From SAR324 cluster bacterium (lineage in GTDB: Bacteria > SAR324 > XYD2-FULL-50-16), in contig JANQGX010000088.1 in NCBI GenBank assembly GCA_028282885.1, positions 248,001 to 312,000 on the forward strand: 64,000 nt of DNA, read 5' to 3'. Of this stretch, positions 26,265 through 34,241 are shown piece after piece. A program made the translations under genes and the position numbers. The stretch's first letter is position 1. Each line of letters begins with the position of its first letter. Under the pieces are notes generated by a model, which was not told the origin of the DNA, did no database searches, and was given only the letters and a program-made list of their open reading frames with translations.

Positions 26265-26945
26265 TCATAATGTGGTCAACCCGCGCATACCGTTAACTGC
26301 GTATTGAACCAGCCGAACAATCATCTGCTCATTGTTGCCATCATCCAGCGAACCATCGGAAAGACGGTTAATCCTTCCCGTTCTTGCCATCGAAGAGACA
26401 ACAGCACTGGTGGTTATTAAATAGCCCCAGTACACTTCCGAATGTGAAAGATCAGGCAGCACCTTCTTGAACGCATCTATGAACTCACGTGCAATCGGGT
26501 CATAATACTTGTGAACCAGTTCCCTGGATCTGGTCTCATCGCTAACGGCGAGCTTGGCCAGAATCTGACTGAAATCACGCCCCCAGCTATATCGACCGCT
26601 TTCAATTGCGGGCCGGACAAAACTCTGCATAATCTCCTCCAGTGAAGGAACTCCCCCCTCTGCCTCGTCAAAACACCGCTTTAGCTCCTGACGTCTGATC
26701 TGGTTGATCATGGTTGAACGCTTCTCAATGATCATTTCATACAGATGTTCCTTGGATTTGCAGTGATAGTGAATCAGGGCCTGGGCGACACCTGCTTCCT
26801 CTGCGACCATTCTCATAGAGGTGCCGGAGTATCCGTGCTGGGCAAAAAGCCGCTCCGCCGCTTCAAGTATTGAATCCTTTGCTTTTGTTACCGCCATTTT
26901 TTTGATTTTTTCGCTGATTAGGATTTCTTGACCAATGGGCCCCAC
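26265..26945 (-). CDS. TetR-family transcriptional regulator (third, unrelated to the first two)
   Basis: 226 residues from a GTG at 26945, or about 210 from the ATG at 26897 (MAVTKAKDS), which is where the conserved domain begins; neither has a strong ribosome-binding site. The helix-turn-helix is YSGTSMRMVAEEAGVAQALIHYHCKSKEHLYE. The C-terminal domain resembles the group whose members carry ...FVRPAIESG..., seen in RutR/CerR-like proteins. It lies between the TRAP operon and the cyclase gene, all on one strand. Two operator-like palindromes precede it, so autoregulation and control of the TRAP/lactonase genes are likely. Confidence 0.88.
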   Translation of the reverse strand: MGPIGQEILISEKIKKMAVTKAKDSILEAAERLFAQHGYSGTSMRMVAEEAGVAQALIHYHCKSKEHLYEMIIEKRSTMINQIRRQELKRCFDEAEGGVPSLEEIMQSFVRPAIESGRYSWGRDFSQILAKLAVSDETRSRELVHKYYDPIAREFIDAFKKVLPDLSHSEVYWGYLITTSAVVSSMARTGRINRLSDGSLDDGNNEQMIVRLVQYAVNGMRGLTTL

Positions 26946-26983
26946 CTTTTTGATTCATCAGAATTGTTCTTAAAATGACAATT

Positions 26984-27001
26984 TGATTGATCAGCCAGTC
27001 A
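26984..27001 (-). promoter_or_regulatory. Imperfect TetR operator copy near the tetR start
   Basis: TGATTGATCAGCCAGTCA resembles the core of the perfect palindrome at 27155-27184 (TGACTGATCGATCAGTCA). It lies about 40 bases upstream of the tetR start and could be a second binding site. Confidence 0.4.
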
Positions 27002-27154
27002 GTTTTTTCAAACTCACCGCCCCGGCAAATCATCAATCCTCACCCCTGCTCAAATCAAAACCAATAAAACCCTTGACCAACTCAATTATCGCTACGGATC
27101 ATCGGGAATTCCCCTGTTCAGGAAAAATCCTCCCCGTTTCGATAGTTGAAGCTT

Positions 27155-27184
27155 ATTTCTTGACTGATCGATCAGTCAAGAAAT
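27155..27184. promoter_or_regulatory. Perfect 30-bp palindrome, likely TetR operator
   Basis: Arms 27155-27169 and 27170-27184 are exact reverse complements with no spacer; the core is TGACTGATCGATCAGTCA. Each arm contains TTGACT, a near-consensus -35, so binding would mask a promoter reading leftward into tetR. It lies 70 bases after the stop of the cyclase gene and about 210 before tetR. Terminator function is less likely because no T run follows. Confidence 0.6.
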
Positions 27185-27253
27185 TTCATCAAAAAAAGTG
27201 ATATTTGTCATCATTGTCTTTTCGGCTCTAAAGTTCATTATTTCGGTCATGTA

Positions 27254-28036
27254 TCAGCTTTCCACGATAGCAACCGGCCTCACCCATCCCGCAGATGCAG
27301 CTTTGATTTTTACCGGAAAACAGGCAACTTTGAAACCGAACGGTTTGGGAATTTTGTCCAGATTGGTCATTTTCTCCATATGGCAATAACCCTTTTCAAT
27401 ACCGGCAAAATGGGCTTCCCAGATTACCGAAGGATCACCTTTTTCCTTGAACTCCTTGGCCAGAAAGGGCAGGGGGCGGTCCCATGACCAGGCATCGATA
27501 CCGACAATTCTGACACCTTTATCCAGCAGGTAAAGTGTCGATTCACGAGTCATACCGGCACCTTTCACCAGGTATTCTGGTTTTCCCCAGAACTTATCGG
27601 CTCCCACGTGAACAAGAACGATATCAAGGGGTTTGATCGAATAGTCGATTCGTTTCAATTCTGTTTCAACATCTTCGGCTGTGATACGTTCACCATCTTC
27701 CTTGGATGAGAAATCCAGTACGACGCCATCCTGAAAGCACCATTCCAGAGGCACTTCATCAATAGTGAGGGCTTGTTTTCCATTGTCCATGGTGGGGTGA
27801 TAGTGGTATGGGGCATCCAGATGGGTTCCGGAATGGGTGGTCAACGTCAGGGTTTCCAGAGACCAGCCTAGGCCTTCCGGAAGTTGTTCCTTGGTGATTC
27901 CCGGGAAAAAATCAAGCATCTGCTCTGCCCCCGTCTTGTGATCGGTATAATCGATCGACGGGATCATGCCCGGTGGATCGCTGGGAAGTCCCGATTCCAC
28001 CGCGATGCTAAGGTCGATTGTTTTGAAATCTCCCAT
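27254..28036 (-). CDS. Cyclase-family protein (kynurenine formamidase-like hydrolase)
   Basis: 260 residues with the signature HSGTHLDAPYHYHP (HxGTHxDxPxH, about residues 68-81), the metal site of the cyclase/kynurenine formamidase-like family. LVHVGADKFWGKPEYLVKGAGMTRES and IVGIDAWSWDRP match too. Members hydrolyse amides, formamides or lactone-like rings such as isatin. Context with SMP-30 lactonase and TRAP import suggests ring opening of an imported compound. A terminator-like hairpin lies in its 5-prime leader. Confidence 0.87.
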   Translation of the reverse strand: MGDFKTIDLSIAVESGLPSDPPGMIPSIDYTDHKTGAEQMLDFFPGITKEQLPEGLGWSLETLTLTTHSGTHLDAPYHYHPTMDNGKQALTIDEVPLEWCFQDGVVLDFSSKEDGERITAEDVETELKRIDYSIKPLDIVLVHVGADKFWGKPEYLVKGAGMTRESTLYLLDKGVRIVGIDAWSWDRPLPFLAKEFKEKGDPSVIWEAHFAGIEKGYCHMEKMTNLDKIPKPFGFKVACFPVKIKAASAGWVRPVAIVES

Positions 28037-28558
28037 GTTTAGTCCTTTAACAAGGGGTTAGTAAAAAACACCGGGGTTATCCCGGCAATTATCAAAATCG
28101 TCTGCAGCACATGCAGCGAGTTCAGGTTGGATCTTCACGAAGCGGAATTGGATCCGGCCCCCGGCCTTGCTTTGCCTTTTGGTTCTATCCAAATCAGGCC
28201 CGGATTTGATTCCAACTCGACTACCTATCTCTGCCTCATTCACAGGTCGAGAGCATGGATTATAGTTTGATGAGGAGCATTATATCTGCAAGTTCCAATC
28301 AAAGACAAGTAGGGCTGAAACAGAAAGTCAGCAATCAAAGCCTCCAAGACGTTGACAATATGGAAGATAACTTTTTTATTCTGCATTTAAGGAAATCAAT
28401 TCCATACAGCGAAAAACAGCAGCTATTGTAACCCCGGTTCAGGGCATTTCCCCGTTTCAGATTACCGAATATCAAGAACATGAAGGCGTGATATGAGAAG
28501 CTCAACCCTGGACTCCGATACCATAGCCTGTCACAGACCAGACCATGGTAAACAGAAA
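28037..28558. other. Non-coding gap upstream of the cyclase gene with a leader hairpin
   Basis: CCGGG-GTTAT-CCCGG at 28071-28085; reading the minus strand it is followed by TGTTTTTTAC, the form of an intrinsic terminator placed 35 bases before the cyclase start. It could stop a read-through transcript or act as an attenuator. The remaining 470 bases show no gene I can support. Confidence 0.45.
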
Positions 28559-28780
28559 CTAGCGCTTCTCTTTCAGTTCGTCGATCAGTTCCTGAAGATC
28601 GCTCTTCTGCTCATTTAACACCTGAAGCTTCTCCTCAAGAATTCTGATCTTTTTCTTCTTACTCCACATACCGGATCCAAATCCGGCTCGTAATGACTGA
28701 TGACCACCACAGCAGCAGTGATGCGATTGATGCGCCATTTCGACAGGTTGTTGACATCCGCAATGCATATTATTCTCCAT
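28559..28780 (-). CDS. Small Cys/His-rich protein with coiled-coil tail (DUF5320-like)
   Basis: 73 residues. The first 30 are rich in Cys and His (HCGCQ, HQSHHCCCGGH), suited to metal binding. Then a glycine-rich turn with GFGSGMW leads into a charged coiled coil (ILEEKLQVLNEQKSDLQ...) to the end. The same turn and coiled coil end the ArsR protein encoded just upstream (FGPGFW...LEEKL...ID.LK). The layout recalls DUF5320 proteins found near iron-molybdenum cofactor-like genes, but I cannot confirm homology. A candidate ArsR operator lies about 25 bases before the start. It may be the regulated target or a metal-sensing partner of the ArsR protein. Confidence 0.75.
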   Translation of the reverse strand: MENNMHCGCQQPVEMAHQSHHCCCGGHQSLRAGFGSGMWSKKKKIRILEEKLQVLNEQKSDLQELIDELKEKR

Positions 28781-28790
28781 TAAATAAGTT

Positions 28791-28818
28791 TATAAGCAGT
28801 TACTAATATTACTAAACG
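28791..28818 (-). promoter_or_regulatory. Candidate ArsR operator before the Cys/His-rich gene
   Basis: TTACTAATATTACTAA lies just upstream of the start. Its ACTAATAT core (28802-28809) recurs at 29316-29323 upstream of arsR, in a similar AT-rich setting preceded by ATAAG. Shared control by the ArsR protein is inferred. Confidence 0.45.
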
Positions 28819-28845
28819 CAAAAATCCCCGGGATATACATACCAG

Positions 28846-29289
28846 TTATCCCTCATCCTTAAGCTGATCTATCATGAATTCAATCTCTTCGGTTTTCTGG
28901 CGAAGGTCAACCAGCTTTTCCTCCAGTTCGGTAATCCGGCTCTGTTGATCCCAGAACCCGGGACCAAAGCTGAAAAGTCCGCTGCCGCTGACAACCAGAA
29001 AATCCCTCCCCTCCACCTCAAGCAACTTTTTCCGCAGAACCTCAAAATAGGAATCGTTGATCCGGTAATGAACAAAATTACCCATTCGCTCACCGTAAAC
29101 GATTCCGGACTGCTTTAAGGTCCTCAGATGTTGGGAAACAGCAGACTGGGAAATACTCAATTGTCGGGTTAAAGCATTGACACACCGAGTTCCCTCATGC
29201 TGACACAAATGCTTCACAATCCTTAGCCGTGTCGGATCGGACAACGCCTTGAAAAGGTCTGCCAGTTTTTCGAGATTTTCCATAAACAT
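28846..29289 (-). CDS. ArsR-family regulator with C-terminal coiled-coil extension
   Basis: About 147 residues from ATG 29289; ATG 29283 is an alternative start. The winged helix is standard: FKALSDPTRLRIVKHL, then LSISQSAVSQHLRTLKQSGIVYGERMGNFVHYRI. A CxxxxxxC pair (LCQHEGTRC) near the recognition region could sense metal or redox state, though the usual CVCDL motif is absent. After the domain comes a tail of about 45 residues with FSFGPGFW and a coiled coil (ITELEEKLVDLRQ...). This tail matches the small Cys/His-rich protein downstream, so the two may pair through it. The tail is not part of ordinary ArsR proteins. Confidence 0.88.
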   Translation of the reverse strand: MFMENLEKLADLFKALSDPTRLRIVKHLCQHEGTRCVNALTRQLSISQSAVSQHLRTLKQSGIVYGERMGNFVHYRINDSYFEVLRKKLLEVEGRDFLVVSGSGLFSFGPGFWDQQSRITELEEKLVDLRQKTEEIEFMIDQLKDEG

Positions 29290-29305
29290 TCTCACCAATA
29301 AGAAT

Positions 29306-29330
29306 ATAAGTGATAACTAATATAGATTAG
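29306..29330 (-). promoter_or_regulatory. Candidate ArsR operator before arsR
   Basis: ATAAGTGATAACTAATATAG shares ATAAG and ACTAATAT (29316-29323) with the site at 28791-28818, at about the same distance from the start codon. Autoregulation is plausible. Confidence 0.42.
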
Positions 29331-29391
29331 AATGACGACTTCCCTTCTTTTTGTCAAGCTCTAAAGAAAATAATATCCCCTGATGTCTGGA

Positions 29392-29410
29392 GGTAATGGT
29401 GACCATTACC
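29392..29410. promoter_or_regulatory. Perfect 9-bp inverted repeat, operator-like
   Basis: GGTAATGGT-G-ACCATTACC. No T run follows. It lies about 345 bases before the amino-acid ABC operon and 100 bases upstream of arsR. The GGT/ACC centre recalls GntR or LysR sites, but no such regulator is nearby. The rest of the 29331-29754 gap shows no gene. Confidence 0.4.
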
Positions 29411-29754
29411 CTTGTTCGACAAAATCCATCCAGTTTTCAAATGCATTTGTTTTTTGCGTTTTATTTTATTTGCAAATTTTTCTTGCATTAAAAAAAACCA
29501 TCTGGTAGTCAAAAGACACAGTAAACAGTCTTCGTCCAAATGCTCTCTGGTAAGCGGAGCTGTTTGCTGTTTTGCGCTGATCATAACATCCTACGCTCTT
29601 TCCGGTTGAGGGTTAACGGACCAGATAGAGATCCAAAACCGACTTCGATCTTTTTATTTAACAGGCAATGTATTGATGCTGTAAGACCTGCTGAAAGATC
29701 CGGATTGAAGGGTGTAGAGCCATTCATTCATTAACACCGATAAAGCGAGGAATC

Positions 29755-30516
29755 ATGAAATCATTCATAAAAGTTGTAAAAGGATTTTCAAAACTGTGGT
29801 TAATACTGATTGCCGTATGTTTTCTGACTGGAACCGCATATTCAAAGGATCTTATCATCGGGGTTGATACCGCTTTTGTTCCATTTGAGTACAAAGGGAA
29901 AGATGGAAAATACACCGGGTTTGATATCGATTTGTGGGCTGAGATTGCCAACCGTTTGGGGGTTTCATACCAGTTGAGACCAATGGACTTCAATGGGCTG
30001 ATCCCCGCCTTGACAACGGGAAATATCGACGTAGCGCTGGCTGCCATATTCATAAAATCTTCCCGTGAAAAGAAAATCGATTTCTCTCACCCCTATTTCA
30101 GGGCAGGGCTGAAGGTGATGGTCCGATCCGAGAACACTGATATCAAAGGTCCGGCAGATCTGGAAGGCAAGGTTGTGGCTGTCAAGCTGGGAACGGCTAC
30201 TGTGGACTATGTCAAAACACTTAATGCCAAAAAAATCGTTAAGTTTCCCAACATTGACCAGGCCTATATGGAAGTTGCTTTTGGGGGAGCAGACGCAGCC
30301 ATGCACGACACACCCAACGTTCTCTATTATATTAAGCAGGCCGGAAAGGGAAAAGTAAAAGCGGTAGGAGCTGACGTTAAAGCCGCCTATTACGGAATTG
30401 CCTTCCCCCAGGGGAGCGACTTGAGGGACAAGGTAAATGTCGTTCTGCTCGAAATGATGGAAGACGGCGGTTACGACGAGTTATATAAAAAGTGGTTTGG
30501 AACCTTGCCGGAGTAG
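29755..30516 (+). CDS. Amino-acid ABC transporter substrate-binding protein (GlnH-like)
   Basis: 253 residues with a signal peptide (hydrophobic LWLILIAVCFLTGTAYS, cleavage before KDL). The mature part is a family 3 solute-binding protein: VPFEYKGKDGKYTGFDIDLWAEIANRLG, PALTTGNIDVALAAI, and the Arg/Asp ligand regions typical of Gln/polar amino-acid binders. It feeds the permease and ATPase encoded next. GAGGAATC precedes the ATG. A 131-base gap separates it from the permease gene. Confidence 0.9.
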   Translation: MKSFIKVVKGFSKLWLILIAVCFLTGTAYSKDLIIGVDTAFVPFEYKGKDGKYTGFDIDLWAEIANRLGVSYQLRPMDFNGLIPALTTGNIDVALAAIFIKSSREKKIDFSHPYFRAGLKVMVRSENTDIKGPADLEGKVVAVKLGTATVDYVKTLNAKKIVKFPNIDQAYMEVAFGGADAAMHDTPNVLYYIKQAGKGKVKAVGADVKAAYYGIAFPQGSDLRDKVNVVLLEMMEDGGYDELYKKWFGTLPE

Positions 30517-30647
30517 GCTTTTCAAGAGCTGAACCACGCCACAGAGAAGGGTATTGCGGTTTTTGCCGTATCGCCGGTTAAAAGCATTCGGAAAAAACCG
30601 CAACGGTTTACACCCATACCGATGAATCGGAAAACCTGGAGACCAAC

Positions 30648-31370
30648 ATGGATTTTGAACTGGAAGTTATTTTAGAAGCTATTCCGGCTTTGTTGGAAGG
30701 AGCCAAACTGACCTGCCTGATAACTGTTGTCGGTTTAATCGGTGGAATGATTGTCGGAGTGCTGGCGGGACTGGCTCGGAGTGCTCCCTCGATAAGCCTT
30801 GAGTCGGAAAATTACGGCTTGCGGGCTGCAATTGCGAAAACAGCCGGTAAGCTTGCAGGTCTTTTTGTCGAGACCATCAGGGGAACGCCCATCATTGTCC
30901 AGGCTATGTTTATCTATTTTGCCTTTCCCCTGATTGTTCGTTCCATGCTGGGAATGCCGGGTTTTCGTTTCGATGCCCTGACCGCTGCCATCATCACGAT
31001 CATCATTAATGCCGGTGCCTATATTGCTGAAATTGTCCGTGGCGCCGTGCTGTCCATCGATAAAGGACTGGTTGAGGCCGGCCTCTCCCTGGGAATCAGC
31101 AGGTTCTGCCTGTACAAGAATATAGTGGGACCGCTGGCATTTCGCCGGATGATTCCGCCGCTGGGCAATCAGTTCATTATCAGCCTGAAGGACACCTCCC
31201 TGTTTATCATTATCGGGGTCGGCGAGTTGACCCGGCAGGGGCAGGAAATTATGGCAAGTAACTTCCGGGCCTTGGAAATCTGGTCAACGGTTGCGATCAT
31301 CTACCTGATAATGACCTCCATCATGGCGTACACACTAAGGCGATTCGAAAAAAGGTTGAAAATACTATGA
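30648..31370 (+). CDS. Amino-acid ABC transporter permease (GlnP/HisM-like)
   Basis: 240 residues with five membrane segments and the EAA loop (VEAGLSLGISRFCLYKNIVGPLAFRRMIPPLGNQFI) that docks the ATPase. FVETIRGTPIIVQAMFIYF is the family signature. A 25-residue insertion (APSISLESENYGLRAAIAKTAGK) after the first helices is longer than in GlnP. It overlaps the ATPase gene by 4 bases (ATGA). Confidence 0.9.
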   Translation: MDFELEVILEAIPALLEGAKLTCLITVVGLIGGMIVGVLAGLARSAPSISLESENYGLRAAIAKTAGKLAGLFVETIRGTPIIVQAMFIYFAFPLIVRSMLGMPGFRFDALTAAIITIIINAGAYIAEIVRGAVLSIDKGLVEAGLSLGISRFCLYKNIVGPLAFRRMIPPLGNQFIISLKDTSLFIIIGVGELTRQGQEIMASNFRALEIWSTVAIIYLIMTSIMAYTLRRFEKRLKIL

Positions 31371-32101
31371 AAGAAAACATGATCGAGTTTAAGAATGTTG
31401 AAAAGCGATTCGGCAACCTCACGGTACTGAAGGACGTCAACTTGACCATCGAAAACGGTGAAATCGTCGTGATTATCGGTCCATCCGGTTCGGGTAAATC
31501 CACTTTGTTAAGATGCATCAATGCCCTGGAGATGATCAACGGAGGCGAACTGATCATAGATGGCATCCATCTTCCCCGGGAGAGACACCGAATAAAGGAG
31601 ATCCGCCTCGAGGCCGGAATGGTGTTCCAACAGTTTAATCTCTTTCCCCATATGACGGCTTTGGAAAATGTGATGTTCGGTCCGCTCAAGGCAAGGGGTA
31701 AATCAAAACAGGAAGCCCAAAAAATAGCGGAAGCATTGATGGAAAAGGTCGGATTGGCCGACCGTGGGCACCACTTTCCATCCCAGCTTTCCGGAGGTCA
31801 GCAGCAAAGAGTTGTTATAGCCAGATCTCTTGCTGTTCAGCCCAGGATGATGCTGTTTGATGAACCCACCTCTGCTCTTGATCCGGAACTGATTGAAGAG
31901 GTGTTGGTTGTCATGCAGAAAATCGCCGAAGAGGGAATGACCATGGTTGTTGTTACCCACGAGATTGAGTTTGCCAAAAAAGTCGGAACCAGGCTGCTGT
32001 TTATGGATGAAGGGATTATCATCGAAGACGGCAAACCCGTGGACCTGTTAACGTCACCCAAAAGCGACCGTCTCAAAAAATTTCTTAGACATGTGGTTTG
32101 A
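31367..32101 (+). CDS. glnQ: Amino-acid ABC transporter ATPase (GlnQ-like)
   Basis: 244 residues. Walker A GPSGSGKST (about residue 38), the Q-loop VFQQFNLFPHMTALENV, signature LSGGQQQRV, Walker B MLFDEPTSALDPE and the switch His in VVTHE are all intact. The family energises polar amino-acid import. It is translationally coupled to the permease. Confidence 0.94.
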   Translation: MKENMIEFKNVEKRFGNLTVLKDVNLTIENGEIVVIIGPSGSGKSTLLRCINALEMINGGELIIDGIHLPRERHRIKEIRLEAGMVFQQFNLFPHMTALENVMFGPLKARGKSKQEAQKIAEALMEKVGLADRGHHFPSQLSGGQQQRVVIARSLAVQPRMMLFDEPTSALDPELIEEVLVVMQKIAEEGMTMVVVTHEIEFAKKVGTRLLFMDEGIIIEDGKPVDLLTSPKSDRLKKFLRHVV

Positions 32102-32156
32102 ATCCCTCGTTATTTACTTTTATTTTCAAAACACTTTTTAAACACTTCTCTGAAAG

Positions 32157-33206
32157 ATGGTAATTCCAACATTCTCGATAAGCGGTAGTGCTTTCGACAT
32201 CGGCTATCAGATCGGTCAACACTCTGTCCCGATCATGAAGTCATATATGATTCAATCCCCAACCTGGCAAGAACTGATAAAATGGCAAAAGAGTTCTCGG
32301 TTAACGGAAATGCAATCGATTGTTCAACAAAAGCTTCCGGTTTTTTACCGGGAGATCGAGGGTATTGCTGCCGGAGTTGGTCTTGATGTGAAAGAGATCT
32401 TCCTGTGGAACTGCAGGGGAGACCTGTTGGAGGATCTGGCAGAGGGCTGCACCACAATCGCGGTACCGGGTTTAAATTCTATCCTGATCGGCCATAATGA
32501 AGATGGGGATCCACTGTTCAGAAATCATGTTTTTATCGCTGATATCACCCCGGAAAAAGGAACGGGTTTTACCTCTTTTGTCTATCCCTGCTCGATTCCC
32601 GGCCACACCTTCGCGCTCACTCATTCCGGATTGATTCAGACGGTCAACAACCTGCGCCCGAAATTCAAGGGATCCGGTCTCCCCAGGCAGTTCCTGGCCC
32701 GTGCCATTCTGGATGCCAAGGATTTGGATGATGCGGTTGACATGTTCAACAGGTTTGACAGATCAGGAGGATTTCATTACCTGCTGGCTCAAGCCGGCGA
32801 TGATCGGATTTTTAGTATTGAATCAATTAGCGAACGATTATCTCTGGAGATGGTAACCGAACCTTTCGGGCACGCCAATCATTTGATTCACCAGCAGATG
32901 AGCCATACCCCGCAGTTCACAACCGGATCATCCCATTCCAGGCAGGTTCGCATTGATGAAATCTGTCGAGAGAGTACAAAGTCTTTGGCTCAAGATGATG
33001 TTTGCAGGGCTTTGTGGGATCAGAAAAATCGGGGATTACCCATTTATCGGGATGACAGGCTTGATCCCGACAATGAAAACACCCTGGCAACAGCGGTCTT
33101 CGAGATCGGCAATCAGGAGGTTGACTTCTCCGTTTATTCTTCAAAGAACCAATCCGCCCAACTCAGGCGGACTTTAAGGCGACAGAAAGACGGGAATTCG
33201 TTATGA
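32157..33206 (+). CDS. C45-family peptidase / acyl-CoA:6-APA acyltransferase-like Ntn hydrolase
   Basis: 349 residues. GSAFDIGYQIGQ at the N-terminus and EGCTTIAVPG near residue 96 are typical of the acyltransferase/peptidase C45 fold; Cys98 would be the nucleophile exposed by autocleavage of the preceding Gly. HNEDGD and the Asn/Arg region (TVNNLRPKFKGSGLPRQFLAR) fit too. No signal peptide, so it is cytoplasmic. It follows the ABC importer by 55 bases and probably hydrolyses an imported amide, amino-acid conjugate or short peptide. Confidence 0.82.
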   Translation: MVIPTFSISGSAFDIGYQIGQHSVPIMKSYMIQSPTWQELIKWQKSSRLTEMQSIVQQKLPVFYREIEGIAAGVGLDVKEIFLWNCRGDLLEDLAEGCTTIAVPGLNSILIGHNEDGDPLFRNHVFIADITPEKGTGFTSFVYPCSIPGHTFALTHSGLIQTVNNLRPKFKGSGLPRQFLARAILDAKDLDDAVDMFNRFDRSGGFHYLLAQAGDDRIFSIESISERLSLEMVTEPFGHANHLIHQQMSHTPQFTTGSSHSRQVRIDEICRESTKSLAQDDVCRALWDQKNRGLPIYRDDRLDPDNENTLATAVFEIGNQEVDFSVYSSKNQSAQLRRTLRRQKDGNSL

Positions 33207-33314
33207 TACCTGAATAGAAAAATCAATTCAGATAAGTATCAGACCGGACCAAGATTAATACTGATCACAGCAGGCTAACGAACGACAAATCGATATCGCA
33301 GAATCTCAACACCC

Positions 33315-34229
33315 ATGAGCAAAACATCCATAGAACCACCTGTTCCACAGACAATCGAGGCTCTTAAGCAAAAGATAGACTCCCTCAACCGGAAGGGTAG
33401 CAAAGAGAAAATTGGAAAGCGGGCATTGAAAGCCATTGAAAATATGCTCGATCATCCCAATGAAACAGCGGTTTTCTCCATCTCTGCCCTGGCCGAGAAG
33501 AACGGGGTCAATGCATCTACTCTCACCCGACTCGCCAAGAAACTTGGATTTGCAGGATTTAACGGCCTGCAGAATATTTTCAGACACCATGTAGCAGAAA
33601 CCCATCAATACTATAGCTATCATGTCGAACAGCTTTTGAATCCGCAGGATCCGGGTGTAAAGGAAGAGATGATGCACCTGGTGGCAAGGGAAGAGATGTC
33701 CAATATCATGAGATTAACCGAGCAGACCGAAGCTTCTCTTCTCAAAAAAGCTGCCAAATCCCTGGTTGGGAAAAGACTTGTTCATATATTGGGGCTGCGT
33801 GCCAGCTATTCAGTTGCACACTACCTTGCTTATTACCTCGGTATGATCGGGATAAAAGTCAATGTACTCGGTGCATTGGGGCACAAATTGGCAGAAGATC
33901 TGGCGGAAATCAAGGAGTCGGACACAGTAGTGGTCATCTGTTTTCGGCCTTATACAAAGGATACGGTGACAGGATTCAAGATGGCCAGGAAAGCCGGCGC
34001 CGAAATCGTCTCCATCACGGATCAGACCATTTCTCCAATTCACAACAAAAGCGTTAACACCCTGATAGTCGAGAATCATAATCCTTTCTTTTTCGACAAC
34101 ACGGCTTCGACCCTGGTTATGGCCGAATCTCTCCTGGCAGAAGTCGCAAATCTGCTAGGGGAGAAGGCTGTTGTTGAACTGAAAAAGCGCGAAGATCTCT
34201 TTGAAGAGCTGGGAACAGAAATTAAATGA
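33315..34229 (+). CDS. RpiR/MurR-family regulator (HTH plus SIS domain)
   Basis: 304 residues. An N-terminal HTH_6 domain (AVFSISALAEKNGVNASTLTRLAKKLGFAGFNGLQ) is followed by a SIS sugar-isomerase domain (about residues 140-270) with VHILGLRASYSVAHYLAYYL and DTVVVICFRPYTKDTV. SIS domains normally bind phosphosugars, but in amino-acid and amide clusters such regulators can answer to other ligands. It probably controls the ABC/peptidase genes just upstream or the nearby PLP enzyme. It ends 12 bases before the convergent radical SAM gene. Confidence 0.88.
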   Translation: MSKTSIEPPVPQTIEALKQKIDSLNRKGSKEKIGKRALKAIENMLDHPNETAVFSISALAEKNGVNASTLTRLAKKLGFAGFNGLQNIFRHHVAETHQYYSYHVEQLLNPQDPGVKEEMMHLVAREEMSNIMRLTEQTEASLLKKAAKSLVGKRLVHILGLRASYSVAHYLAYYLGMIGIKVNVLGALGHKLAEDLAEIKESDTVVVICFRPYTKDTVTGFKMARKAGAEIVSITDQTISPIHNKSVNTLIVENHNPFFFDNTASTLVMAESLLAEVANLLGEKAVVELKKREDLFEELGTEIK

Positions 34230-34241
34230 GAACCGGATTTT

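Noticed and set aside
28058..28243. 61-codon frame on the minus strand before the cyclase gene
   Set aside because: No ribosome-binding site, odd composition, and it overlaps the terminator-like hairpin.
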